This document shows positions 10,642 to 19,545 of a stretch of 64,000 nucleotides of DNA, piece after piece. This DNA is from Thalassotalea mangrovi (GTDB lineage Bacteria; Pseudomonadota; Gammaproteobacteria; Enterobacterales; Alteromonadaceae). Within the stretch, counting starts at the first letter, position 1. Each line of letters opens with the position of its first letter. The position numbers were made by a program, and so were the translations under genes. The notes under the pieces are model-generated. The model was not told the DNA's origin, did no database searches, and saw only the letters and a list, made by a program, of their open reading frames with translations. The DNA lies in the NCBI RefSeq assembly GCF_005116735.1, contig NZ_SWDB01000007.1, forward strand, positions 161,657-225,656, in the 5' to 3' direction.

Positions 10642-11721
10642 ATGCTAAGTAAATTATGGAATAAAAATGCCTCATTAATGGTGGGCATAGACATTGGCTC
10701 GCATTCTGTAAAAGCGGTACTGATTAGTGAAGGTGCTCATGGTTATCAGCTAGACGCTTATGCCGTGGAACCAATGCCTAAAGGCGCTATTGTTGAACGA
10801 AAAGTTCAGGATATCGAGGCAGTTGGTGCGGTCATTCGCAAAATTCGCAAAAAAGTCATGTCCTCAGTAGGTAACGCCGCGGTCGCCGTCTCCGGTTCAA
10901 CGGTAATTACCAAAACCGTCTATATGGATGTTTCTCTTACCGATGATGAATTAGCCAGTCAGATAGAGATTGAAGCAGACAGTCTGATTCCTTATCCCCT
11001 TGATGAAGTCAGCCTGGATTTTGAAAAACTGGATGTCAACGAAGCCGACCCCAGCAAAGTGAATATTCTGCTCAGTGCGGTACGTACTGAAACCGTTGAA
11101 GCCAGGGTGTCATCACTGGAAACTGGTGGCTTTCAGACCAAAGTTGTTGATGTTGAATCTTACGCCCTGAGCCGTGCCAGCGACTTGTGCCTGCCAATGC
11201 TTCCTGATGATGCTGATGGCAAAGTAGTGGCATACATCGATATCGGTGCCACCATGACCCTGTTCACCGTAACCGAAGACGGTAAAAATATTTACACCAG
11301 GGACCAGCTGTTTGGCTCCGAACAATACACCCGCTCTATTGTTTCCTATTACAATAAATCGTTCGAAGAAGCGGAACGGGAAAAATTATCTGGTGCTCTA
11401 CCACCAACCTATACCTTTGAAGTGCTTGCGCCGTTCCAAACGACCCTGATTCAGCAGATTCGCCGCGCGATTCAAATGTATTTGACCTTCAGTGGTAAAG
11501 ACAAACTTGATTATCTGGTGGTTTCCGGTGGTTCTGCCAACCTGGAAAATATCAAAGAGTTGCTAACCACGGAATTGGGTATCCATACCATCATTGCCGA
11601 CCCATTCAACAACATGAGTATTAGTGTTGATGTCGACCAAATAGAGCTTGCAAAAGTCGCCCCCCAACTAATGGTTGCTTCTGGACTTGCGTTAAGGAGT
11701 TTCTCACCATGCCACATATAA
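10642..11721 (+). CDS. pilM: Type IV pilus assembly protein PilM
   Basis: PilM is an actin-like cytoplasmic protein that binds the N-terminal tail of PilN and links the cytoplasmic and periplasmic parts of the type IV pilus machine. The 359 residues start with the nucleotide-binding loop GIDIGSHSVK (15-24), with a second phosphate-binding segment YIDIGAT near residue 200 and VSGGSANLEN towards the C-terminus. It heads pilMNOPQ and overlaps pilN by 13 bp. Confidence 0.93.
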   Translation: MLSKLWNKNASLMVGIDIGSHSVKAVLISEGAHGYQLDAYAVEPMPKGAIVERKVQDIEAVGAVIRKIRKKVMSSVGNAAVAVSGSTVITKTVYMDVSLTDDELASQIEIEADSLIPYPLDEVSLDFEKLDVNEADPSKVNILLSAVRTETVEARVSSLETGGFQTKVVDVESYALSRASDLCLPMLPDDADGKVVAYIDIGATMTLFTVTEDGKNIYTRDQLFGSEQYTRSIVSYYNKSFEEAEREKLSGALPPTYTFEVLAPFQTTLIQQIRRAIQMYLTFSGKDKLDYLVVSGGSANLENIKELLTTELGIHTIIADPFNNMSISVDVDQIELAKVAPQLMVASGLALRSFSPCHI

Positions 11722-12302
11722 ACCTCCTTCCCTGGCGGGAAGAGGCAAAACGGCTGCAACAACAGCAGTATTTGTCCATTTTAGCCTTCCTGGCGCTGGT
11801 GACTTTTCTGGTGTTTTTCCTGATTAGCACATATTTTCAGGCTCGAATAGATGGCCAGATTGCCAGAAACCAATATTTGACCAATGAAATCAAAGTATTG
11901 GATACTAAAATTGCGGAAATTAATACGCTGGAACAGAAAAAGAAAGATTTGATTCAGCGCATGCGTCTTATCGAGCAGTTACAGAAAAGCCGTAATGTCG
12001 GTACCCAGGTTCTTGATGAGATGGCGAAGATTGTGCCATCTGGTATCTACCTGGTGAAACTGGAAAAAAGAGGCCCTGAGCTGTTTATTGAAGGCAAAAG
12101 CGAATCCAATAATCACCTGGCAAACATGATTCGTGAAGTGCAAAGCTCAGAGTTACTGACCGATGCTGAACTTGAGTCAATCACCGCCAGCAATGGTGAC
12201 AACAAACTACTCAGTGATTTTAAGATGTCATTACGTATCAAAGGCTTGATTGATGATGCTGACAAGGCTGATGGCAAACGCACCACAGTAGGAGGTCGAT
12301 AA
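11709..12302 (+). CDS. pilN: Type IV pilus assembly protein PilN
   Basis: PilN is an inner-membrane protein that forms a heterodimer with PilO. The short cytoplasmic N-terminus carries INLLPWRE (4-11), the conserved motif that docks into PilM. One membrane helix (about 23-43) and a periplasmic coiled coil and ferredoxin-like domain follow. The 197 residues match the family length. Its start lies inside pilM, and its stop shares a base with the pilO ATG. Confidence 0.93.
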   Translation: MPHINLLPWREEAKRLQQQQYLSILAFLALVTFLVFFLISTYFQARIDGQIARNQYLTNEIKVLDTKIAEINTLEQKKKDLIQRMRLIEQLQKSRNVGTQVLDEMAKIVPSGIYLVKLEKRGPELFIEGKSESNNHLANMIREVQSSELLTDAELESITASNGDNKLLSDFKMSLRIKGLIDDADKADGKRTTVGGR

Positions 12303-12904
12303 TGGATTGGAAAAATATCGACTTATCGCAGTTTGATAACCTCGAACTGGATAACATTGGCCAGTGGCCTAAAGCAGCAAAGATTATTTTAGCGCTGTTT
12401 ATGGTGATATTGCTTGGAGCATTAGCTCATTACCTGTTGGTTAAAGATAAAATTGTTAACTTAGAAACTGAAATAGCTAAAGAAAGTGACCTGCGTATTT
12501 CCTATAAAGCGAAATACAAAGTGGCCGCAAACCTTGAACTATTTCGCGAGCAAATGGAAGAAGCGGAAGAGTTATTCCGTAACCAGGTTAAGCGCCTGCC
12601 AGAGAGTCACGAAACTCCGGGCCTACTTGATGATATTACCTTTGTGGGCACCACCAGTCGTCTCGATTTTAAGAAACTGAACTGGCAACCAGAGATTCCC
12701 CAGGAGTTCTATGTTGAATTACCCATTGAAGTTGAAGTCACGGGAAGTTACCATGACTTCGGAGAATTTGTGAGTAAAGTCGCGGGGTTACCTCGAATTG
12801 TTACCCTTCATGACTTCACTATATTGGGTGATACCAAGGGTGGTGAGAGCTCACTAAGTTTGAAATTACAGGCTAAAACCTACAAATACAGGGAGAGTAA
12901 ATAA
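12302..12904 (+). CDS. pilO: Type IV pilus assembly protein PilO
   Basis: PilO pairs with PilN and connects to PilP. The 200 residues hold a cytoplasmic lead of about 27, a membrane helix (about 28-47), a coiled coil with LRISYKAKYKVAANLE, and a periplasmic domain with the family phrase FYVELPIEVEVTGSYHDFGEF. It is coupled on both sides by overlapping stop/start codons. Confidence 0.93.
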   Translation: MDWKNIDLSQFDNLELDNIGQWPKAAKIILALFMVILLGALAHYLLVKDKIVNLETEIAKESDLRISYKAKYKVAANLELFREQMEEAEELFRNQVKRLPESHETPGLLDDITFVGTTSRLDFKKLNWQPEIPQEFYVELPIEVEVTGSYHDFGEFVSKVAGLPRIVTLHDFTILGDTKGGESSLSLKLQAKTYKYRESK

Positions 12905-13440
12905 TGCGCTATCTAGTATTACTTTCCGTATTTTTGTTATCGGCCTGCTTTGATGATCTGACAGACATCAAAGAATACACAGAACATGTTAAGGCAACGA
13001 CAACCAGCAAGATTAAGCCTATGCCAACATTGGCGGAATTTAATCACTTTGATTATTCCGCGTTTGCACTGCGCAGTCCCTTCGTTGCACCAAAACCGGA
13101 AGCCATTCAGGAAAAAATGCAACAAATGACTGATTGTCTGCATCCGGATCCAATGCGGCGTAAGCAGCCCCTGGAAAAATTTGCGCTGGAAAGTCTTAAC
13201 ATGCGAGGTACTCTCGGAGATGAAGGTATCATCTGGGCGCTGGTAGAAGCCTCAGACGCCACCTTACATCGGGTTTCCGTGGGTAGTTATTTGGGCTTGT
13301 ATAATGGTCGCATTACCAATGTCGGTCAGGAAGAAGTCATAATTGTAGAATTAATACCTGACGGCGCTGGCTGTTGGGTAGAACGTGAGACTACGTTGAG
13401 CATGATTGACCAGGATCTAGAGGGGCAAGGGAACTCATAA
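12904..13440 (+). CDS. pilP: Type IV pilus assembly lipoprotein PilP
   Basis: PilP is an inner-membrane lipoprotein that bridges PilNO and the PilQ secretin. The 178 residues begin with a lipoprotein signal ending in LLSAC (Cys15). After a linker comes the beta domain with LNMRGTL and the conserved VGSYLGLYNGRI. It lies between pilO and pilQ with a 2-bp gap to pilQ. Confidence 0.93.
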   Translation: MRYLVLLSVFLLSACFDDLTDIKEYTEHVKATTTSKIKPMPTLAEFNHFDYSAFALRSPFVAPKPEAIQEKMQQMTDCLHPDPMRRKQPLEKFALESLNMRGTLGDEGIIWALVEASDATLHRVSVGSYLGLYNGRITNVGQEEVIIVELIPDGAGCWVERETTLSMIDQDLEGQGNS

Positions 13441-13442
13441 TT

Positions 13443-15521
13443 ATGGACAATAATAATTATAATTCAGGCCAGCAAATGGCACGCAAAACCCTCGGTGTTT
13501 TGTTATCCGCTTTGTTGATATTAGTATCGTTTTCCTCTAAGGCGGCGACCCAGTTAAATGATATTTATTACAATACCCTGTTAGCCGATGAAGTGGAGTT
13601 TACTTTCGGTTTTGACAGTGCATTAACGACCGAACCAGAGGTTAAGACGTTTACCGATCCGGCGCGCATCCAAATTACCTTCGATGCCGAGGAGTTTGTT
13701 GAACCCCTGGCCCAGACTGATGTTAATCATGCAGGTATCAAAGATATCCAGGTTCGTAAATCTGCTGGTAAGGTCACAGCCGATATCTACCTTGATGACC
13801 TGAAATTGTACCAGTCTGGTCTTGTCGAAGGTAAATTCGTCATTTTGTTGAACAGCCTTAATAGCTACGATCAGGTGCCGACACCGAGTAACGATGAATC
13901 AGGCTTTATCAATAACATTCAGGCGATTGATTTTCGCAAGGGAGACGCTGAAACCGGGCAGGTTCTGGTATTCCTCGATGACAGTAAATCTTTGGTAGAT
14001 GTCAAAGAAGTGTTGGGCAAAATCGAAATGGTTTTCCATAACACCAGTATTTTGGATGACTTACTGTATAAACTGGATGTGACTGACTTCGGCACCCTGG
14101 TAACCAGCATCGAAACCTTTAAAGAAGGTGACAATGCCCGCATTCAGATTGAAACAGACCGACCGTTTAGTTTCGAACACAATCAGGTAGATAATATTTT
14201 CTCTCTGAGCGTGAAAGAATTGGAAGAGAAAAAGTCTTACATGGAAAATGGAGAAGACTTTAACGGTAAAGCCATCTCTCTGAACTTCCAGGACATTCCG
14301 ATTCGAACAGTATTGCAGATTATTGCCGACTATAATGGCTTTAACCTGGTAACGTCAGATACCGTGGCAGGTAATATCACCTTACGCCTTGACGGTGTTC
14401 CATGGGACCAGGCTTTGGACATTATTCTTAAAGTCAAAGGCCTGGGTAAACGCATGGATGGTAACATCCTGATGATTGCTCCGAATGATGAATTAATTGC
14501 CCGTGAGGCTCGTGACCTGCAGGCGCAGCAACAGGTTTCCGAGTTAGCACCTTTATATAGTGAATACGTACAGGTTAATTACGCAAAAGCAGCAAGCTTT
14601 GCCGGCCTGCTGAAAAATGAAGGTACTAGCCTGCTTTCAGAGCGTGGTAGCGTAACCGTTGATGAACGTACTAATACCCTGCTAATTCGTGATACCGCTA
14701 AAAGTATCGAAGATATCAAACGCATGGTCGGCGTCTTAGATATTCCGATTCGCCAGGTTGTTATTGAATCTCGTATGGTCACGGTTAAAGACAATATCAG
14801 TGAAGACTTAGGTATTCGCTGGGGCGTTTCCGAATATAGCGGTGATCGCGGTATCTCCGGAACATTGGAAGGTGGTCTGGCAAACATGACTTCTGGAGGT
14901 GATCCGGGCTCGATTGGTGGCATCAATGATCGCCTGAATGTGAATCTGCCAATTGCAGAGCCAGCCGGGACGATTGCATTCCAGGTAGCACGCCTGGCGG
15001 ATGGCACCATACTTGATCTTGAACTTTCCGCTCTCGAGCAGGAAAACAAGGGTGAAATCATTGCCAGCCCGCGTATTACCACATCAAACCAGAAAGAGGC
15101 TTATATTGAACAAGGTACAGAAATTCCATTTGTTCAGGCAGCGTCCTCAGGTGCTACATCGGTAACCTTTAAGAAGGCGGTACTCGGTTTGCGGGTAACT
15201 CCACAGATCACGCCGGATAACCGCATTATTCTTGATCTGGTTATCACTCAGGATACCCGTGGTGATACGGTGCAAACCGGTACCGGTCAGGCAACCGCAA
15301 TTGACACTCAGGAAATCGCTACTCAGGTATTGGTGAATAATGGTGAAACTATCGTTCTGGGTGGTATTTACCAGCAACAGATTATCAATGCGGTTTCGAA
15401 AGTACCTGTACTTGGCGATATTCCTTATGTAGGCTGGTTGTTCCGTACCAGCAGCGAGTTTAACGAGAAAAAAGAGTTACTTATTTTCGTAACCCCACGA
15501 ATTGTGACAGAAACTCTGTAA
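13443..15521 (+). CDS. pilQ: Type IV pilus secretin PilQ
   Basis: PilQ forms the outer-membrane pore through which the pilus emerges. The 692 residues comprise a signal peptide, AMIN-type repeats (about 35-250), an STN/N0 domain starting near ISLNFQDIPIRTVLQ (about 279), an N1 domain, and the secretin domain with AVLGLRVTPQITPDNRIILDL and VPVLGDIPYVGWLF near the end. The first ATG gives a long polar lead. An internal ATG at residue 12 (MARKTLG) would give a more typical signal peptide, but the spacing to AAGGGA-like bases fits the first. Confidence 0.93.
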   Translation: MDNNNYNSGQQMARKTLGVLLSALLILVSFSSKAATQLNDIYYNTLLADEVEFTFGFDSALTTEPEVKTFTDPARIQITFDAEEFVEPLAQTDVNHAGIKDIQVRKSAGKVTADIYLDDLKLYQSGLVEGKFVILLNSLNSYDQVPTPSNDESGFINNIQAIDFRKGDAETGQVLVFLDDSKSLVDVKEVLGKIEMVFHNTSILDDLLYKLDVTDFGTLVTSIETFKEGDNARIQIETDRPFSFEHNQVDNIFSLSVKELEEKKSYMENGEDFNGKAISLNFQDIPIRTVLQIIADYNGFNLVTSDTVAGNITLRLDGVPWDQALDIILKVKGLGKRMDGNILMIAPNDELIAREARDLQAQQQVSELAPLYSEYVQVNYAKAASFAGLLKNEGTSLLSERGSVTVDERTNTLLIRDTAKSIEDIKRMVGVLDIPIRQVVIESRMVTVKDNISEDLGIRWGVSEYSGDRGISGTLEGGLANMTSGGDPGSIGGINDRLNVNLPIAEPAGTIAFQVARLADGTILDLELSALEQENKGEIIASPRITTSNQKEAYIEQGTEIPFVQAASSGATSVTFKKAVLGLRVTPQITPDNRIILDLVITQDTRGDTVQTGTGQATAIDTQEIATQVLVNNGETIVLGGIYQQQIINAVSKVPVLGDIPYVGWLFRTSSEFNEKKELLIFVTPRIVTETL

Positions 15522-15673
15522 TCGTAAACATTCCGAAGTTTAAGTTTTCGGTAAATTAATGGCGCATTACTTGCAATTAACCTAGAAGAATTGCGATAAT
15601 TGCGCCCTTAATTTTTTCGAGGAGTGTCCTCAGCCCGTTAACTAAACAATTTTACGAGTATTAAAGTAATCTC

Positions 15674-16192
15674 ATGGCAGAAAAACGTAACATTTTCCTT
15701 GTAGGCCCAATGGGTGCCGGTAAAAGCACGATTGGCCGAGAATTGGCAGAAAAATTACACCTAGAGTTTTATGACTCGGATCAGGAAATTGAACGTCGTA
15801 CCGGAGCGGACATTGCTTGGGTATTTGATCTAGAGGGTGAGGAAGGATTCCGTAAAAGAGAAGAGGATGTCATTGAAGATTTGTCCGAATTACAGGGCAT
15901 CGTACTGGCAACCGGTGGTGGCAGCGTTATTAGTCCACAGATCCGTAATCGTTTGTCGGCACGCGGCATCGTTGTCTATCTGGAAACAACCATAGACAAA
16001 CAGGTTGCCCGTACTCAACGTGACCGTCGTCGTCCTCTGTTACAGACCAAAGAAGACCCACGCGTGGTATTGGAAAACCTGGCGGTTGAGCGCAATCCTC
16101 TTTATGAAGAAATTGCCGATGTCATTGTGCAGACTGATGATCAAAGTGCCAAAGTTGTAGCCAATAAAATCATCGAGCGATTGGATTTCTAA
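15674..16192 (+). CDS. aroK: Shikimate kinase I
   Basis: AroK phosphorylates shikimate with ATP in the chorismate pathway. The 172 residues contain the P-loop GPMGAGKST (11-19), the shikimate-binding DSDQEIE (35-41), the ATGGGS loop (77-82) and the lid arginines in RDRRRPLL. The position after pilQ and directly before aroB is conserved across Gammaproteobacteria. A 152-bp gap after pilQ suggests its own promoter. Confidence 0.95.
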   Translation: MAEKRNIFLVGPMGAGKSTIGRELAEKLHLEFYDSDQEIERRTGADIAWVFDLEGEEGFRKREEDVIEDLSELQGIVLATGGGSVISPQIRNRLSARGIVVYLETTIDKQVARTQRDRRRPLLQTKEDPRVVLENLAVERNPLYEEIADVIVQTDDQSAKVVANKIIERLDF

Positions 16193-16198
16193 GTTCTG

Positions 16199-17284
16199 AT
16201 GGCTAGCCTGACTGTTTCACTGGATGAACGCAGCTATCCTATACACATTGCAAGCGGGTTATTGTCTGACACTGACCTGCTAAATCGATACATACGCGGT
16301 AAGCGCGTATGTATCATCAGCAACGATATCGTTGCTCCTCTCTATCTAAATCAACTCAAACAAAGCCTGGGCGGGTTCGAGCTTGATCAAATCATCATTG
16401 CCGATGGTGAAGCCAATAAAAACTTAAACAGTTTTGAAACCATCATGGCACATATGTTGGCAAATGGTCATGGCCGTGATTCCACGATTGTTGCCCTTGG
16501 TGGTGGCGTTATCGGCGATTTAAGTGGCTTTGCCGCTGCCTGTTATCAGCGTGGCATTGACTTTATTCAGGTACCGACAACGCTACTGTCTCAGGTCGAC
16601 TCATCGGTGGGTGGCAAGACGGCGGTAAATCATCCGCTTGGTAAAAACATGATAGGCGCGTTTTACCAGCCCAAAGCGGTGTTTATTGATTTAGATACCT
16701 TGCTGACATTGCCAGACAGGGAATTCGCTGCCGGAATGGCAGAGGTCATCAAATATGGTGTGCTCGCCGATGGCGAATTTTTTCAGTGGCTGATAGATAA
16801 TCGTAAGGCGATTGCGGATAAAGACAGAAAGACGCTGGCGACCATGATCGAGCACTGTTGTTCGATAAAGGCGGATATCGTTGCCCGCGATGAAAAAGAA
16901 TCTGGTGTACGTGCGCATCTTAACCTTGGACATACCTTTGGCCACGCCATTGAAGCTGAGCAGGGGTATGGAAATTGGTTGCACGGTGAAGCTGTGGCTG
17001 CCGGTATGGTGATGGCAGCAGCGCTTGCCGCAAATATGCAATTAATCACTAGCGATGATGTAGAGCGTATTCGTGAACTATTGCTCGCATTTGCATTACC
17101 GGTAACTGGGCCGTCAGGTATGTCGGTAGACGGCTATATACGGCATATGCGTCGTGACAAGAAGAATATGGATGGTAATATTCGTTTGATCCTGCCAACT
17201 AAAATTGGTCAGTGTGAGATTTTCGATAACATTGAACATCGTCAATTGGCGCAGGTAATTGAATCCCTGACGGCCCGTTCGTGA
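16199..17284 (+). CDS. aroB: 3-dehydroquinate synthase
   Basis: AroB converts DAHP to 3-dehydroquinate with NAD and a divalent metal. The 361 residues carry the NAD-binding [14 protein letters not shown], the substrate loop [21 protein letters not shown] (about 125-145) and the metal ligand histidines in [12 protein letters not shown]. It starts 6 bp after aroK, and dam follows after 16 bp. The damX gene, which normally sits between aroB and dam, is absent. Confidence 0.95.
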   Translation: MASLTVSLDERSYPIHIASGLLSDTDLLNRYIRGKRVCIISNDIVAPLYLNQLKQSLGGFELDQIIIADGEANKNLNSFETIMAHMLANGHGRDSTIVALGGGVIGDLSGFAAACYQRGIDFIQVPTTLLSQVDSSVGGKTAVNHPLGKNMIGAFYQPKAVFIDLDTLLTLPDREFAAGMAEVIKYGVLADGEFFQWLIDNRKAIADKDRKTLATMIEHCCSIKADIVARDEKESGVRAHLNLGHTFGHAIEAEQGYGNWLHGEAVAAGMVMAAALAANMQLITSDDVERIRELLLAFALPVTGPSGMSVDGYIRHMRRDKKNMDGNIRLILPTKIGQCEIFDNIEHRQLAQVIESLTARS

Positions 17285-17300
17285 AAAGATAATAACAACC

Positions 17301-18131
17301 ATGAAGCAGCAAAAACAGCGCGCTTTTTTAAAGTGGGCGGGCGGTAAATACTCCCTTAGCGATACCATCAGTAAAATGCTCCCAAAAGGCGGTCGTTTAA
17401 TCGAACCGTTTGCCGGGGCGGCCAGTGTGTATTTAAATACACAATATTCCCACTATCTGCTAAACGATATTAATCATGATCTCATTAATCTGTATCAGGT
17501 ATTGCAGCATGACGCCGCACAGTTTATTGCAGATGCAAAAATGCTGTTCACTCCAGAACAAAACCAGGCCGAGCAATACTACCTGAATCGTCAACAATTT
17601 AATGACAGTGATGATCCTTATCTGCGCTCTTTACTATTCCTGTATATGAACCGCCATGGTTATAACGGTCTGTGCCGATACAATAGTAAGGGTGGTTACA
17701 ATGTGCCGTTCGGCAAGTACAAGCGTCCTTATTTTCCCGAGGATGAATTAAAAGCTTTTGCACAAAAAGCGAAGGTAACCGAATTCGTTTGTGAGGGGTA
17801 TCGAGATACCTTTGCCCGTGCCAAAGACGGCGATGTCATTTATTGCGATCCTCCGTATGTACCATTGAGCAAGACGGCAAGCTTTACCAGCTATGCGGGC
17901 AATGGTTTCGGGCTTGATGAACAGGCTGATCTGGCCAATGCTGCGGAAGAAGTAACCCGGGAAAAACGGGTAACCGTGCTGATTTCTAATCATGATACGA
18001 TTTGGACCCGGAAAATATACGAGCACGCTGATCAGATAAAAGCAATTAAAGTCGCGCGCACCATTTCTCAAAAAGGTGCAACTCGCAATAAAGTCGGTGA
18101 GCTGTTGGCCTTGTATAAGCCAAAGGTATGA
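17301..18131 (+). CDS. dam: DNA adenine methylase (GATC)
   Basis: Dam methylates adenine in GATC and serves mismatch repair and replication timing. The 276 residues show the AdoMet-binding KWAGGKY near residues 13-19 and the catalytic DPPY at 183-186, in the alpha-class order (FxGxG-like first, DPPY later). Context aroK-aroB-dam supports the housekeeping Dam rather than a restriction-linked enzyme. In E. coli, rpe-gph-trpS follow directly; here they are 25 kb away. Confidence 0.93.
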   Translation: MKQQKQRAFLKWAGGKYSLSDTISKMLPKGGRLIEPFAGAASVYLNTQYSHYLLNDINHDLINLYQVLQHDAAQFIADAKMLFTPEQNQAEQYYLNRQQFNDSDDPYLRSLLFLYMNRHGYNGLCRYNSKGGYNVPFGKYKRPYFPEDELKAFAQKAKVTEFVCEGYRDTFARAKDGDVIYCDPPYVPLSKTASFTSYAGNGFGLDEQADLANAAEEVTREKRVTVLISNHDTIWTRKIYEHADQIKAIKVARTISQKGATRNKVGELLALYKPKV

Positions 18132-18162
18132 ACCGAGTAGCGATAAATGCTATTAGGTGCCT

Positions 18163-18369
18163 TTAACCAGGTAACACCAGCCAGACGATTCCTACCAGGG
18201 ACAACACAAATATAGCGACGGCGATAATTCCTATCACGATGAATCGCAGGGCATTACCCTGTTGAAAATCCTGAACCCGGTTTTTATCGCTTTGCACGCC
18301 AAACATGGCGGCAACAACGCTTTTAAAAGTCAGCCATAAGCCAGATTTTTGTTGTGTTGAAATCGACAA
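18163..18369 (-). CDS. DUF2970 family small membrane protein
   Basis: This is a small protein of unknown function. It contains LWLTFKSVVAAMFGVQSDKN followed by RDFQQGN and one hydrophobic helix at the end, the pattern I recall for DUF2970. I prefer the TTG at 18369, preceded by GGGGGA eight bases upstream, giving 68 residues in line with the family. The open frame runs back to an ATG at 18471, but that would overlap the LysR gene and add an unlikely lead. It is convergent with dam. Confidence 0.7.
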   Translation of the reverse strand: MSISTQQKSGLWLTFKSVVAAMFGVQSDKNRVQDFQQGNALRFIVIGIIAVAIFVLSLVGIVWLVLPG

Positions 18370-18451
18370 AATCTTATCCCCCGTGACCAATACGAGCAAG
18401 TTTATTAAACATTTGGTGTAAGTACCTACATAACGTGTGCTTACTATCTTA

Positions 18452-19369
18452 TTAGGTGTTCGCCAATGCATTAAGGTAGGCCTCCAAGATTAAATTGCTG
18501 CGCGATCCCTTACGGGTCACCGCACAGTAGCTGGTTGTAAAATTTCGGTTATGTTCATCAACTGCCCGCATTTTATCTTCTTTTACCCAACGATCGGCAA
18601 AATGGGTTGGTATAAAGCCAATAAACCGGCCGGTTAAAATTAAAAAGGCAATGCCTTCCCGGTCCGTCGATGTCGCGCTGGCTTTCAGCATTGATTGTTG
18701 CTGTTTAATTTCCAGGGATTGTGGGTAGGTTGGTACCACCGCATCATAACTGGCCAGCGCCTGATCACTGATATTGTTAAGCTCTTTATCAAATAGCGGA
18801 TGTGTATCTGAGCAGTACAGCAAGGAGCGTTCCTGATAGAGCTTAATATAGTTAAGGCCGGCAATATTTCTCAGGTGTGGCACGATGCCAATATGCAAAT
18901 GCCCATCGAGTATGCCTGATTCAATATCTCCGGGTGGGATCATCGAAATATTAATGGTCACCCTCGGGGCCTGCTGCTTTAATCGACGCAAGGCTTCGGT
19001 TACCCGCATCTGCGGTATGGTCACCATATTATCGGTAATACCGATATTTAGCTCGCCAACCAGCTCAGTATTTATCGCATTAACCTGGGTGCGAAAGGTT
19101 TCTAGGCTGGTCAGCAATTGCAACGTTGATTGATACACCTGCTGACCCTGCTCAGTAACAGAGAATCCGGCCCGGCCGCGATTACAAAGACGCATCGACA
19201 ATAATGACTCGAGCTCAGTGATCGCCTGGGAAATGGCAGGCTTGGATATATTTAAATCCACTTCCGCATTGGCAAACCCTCCGTTTTCGATCACCGACTT
19301 AAATATTCGTAGTAGACGTATATGGCTATCGCCTAATTGCCGGGGTAGTAAGGTGCTGTTCTGACTCAT
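18452..19369 (-). CDS. LysR-family transcriptional regulator
   Basis: The 305 residues have an N-terminal winged helix (about 14-75, with ISKPAISQAITELESLLSMRLCNR) and a periplasmic-binding-like effector domain with INIGITDNM near residue 115. Its inducer is not known. It is divergent from the omega-aminotransferase operon across 175 bp and is therefore the best candidate for its local activator, perhaps responding to beta-alanine or another amino acid of that route (inference). Confidence 0.9.
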   Translation of the reverse strand: MSQNSTLLPRQLGDSHIRLLRIFKSVIENGGFANAEVDLNISKPAISQAITELESLLSMRLCNRGRAGFSVTEQGQQVYQSTLQLLTSLETFRTQVNAINTELVGELNIGITDNMVTIPQMRVTEALRRLKQQAPRVTINISMIPPGDIESGILDGHLHIGIVPHLRNIAGLNYIKLYQERSLLYCSDTHPLFDKELNNISDQALASYDAVVPTYPQSLEIKQQQSMLKASATSTDREGIAFLILTGRFIGFIPTHFADRWVKEDKMRAVDEHNRNFTTSYCAVTRKGSRSNLILEAYLNALANT

Positions 19370-19475
19370 AAAGATTACTTAACTTAATACTTAACTTAAC
19401 TTTAATAAATATGGATTTAATAATCTATGTTTTGGTCAATAATACCTCTCAGTAACAGACCAACTCTGGCAGGTG

Positions 19476-19493
19476 TTCGCACTTTGGTGCGAA
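19476..19493. promoter_or_regulatory. Perfect inverted repeat upstream of the omega-aminotransferase gene
   Basis: TTCGCAC and GTGCGAA flank a 4-base centre in the 175-bp region between the LysR gene and the aminotransferase. It could be a regulator site or an RNA hairpin. Its position 52-70 bp before the start codon fits either. Confidence 0.4.
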
Positions 19494-19545
19494 ATAGGTT
19501 AACGAATGGTGACTGGCATTTGCAGTGTTTAAAGGGATTAGTGAC

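Noticed and set aside
14579-15082. 167-residue open frame on the minus strand
   Set aside because: It is antisense to the conserved secretin domain of pilQ; the product has no recognisable domain.
18163-18471. Start of the DUF2970 gene at the upstream ATG
   Set aside because: It would overlap the LysR gene and add 34 residues unlike the family; the TTG at 18369 has a much better ribosome site.
19465-19485. Sigma-54 promoter before the omega-aminotransferase
   Set aside because: GG and GC elements are present, but the spacing is one base short of the required distance and the flanks do not fit.
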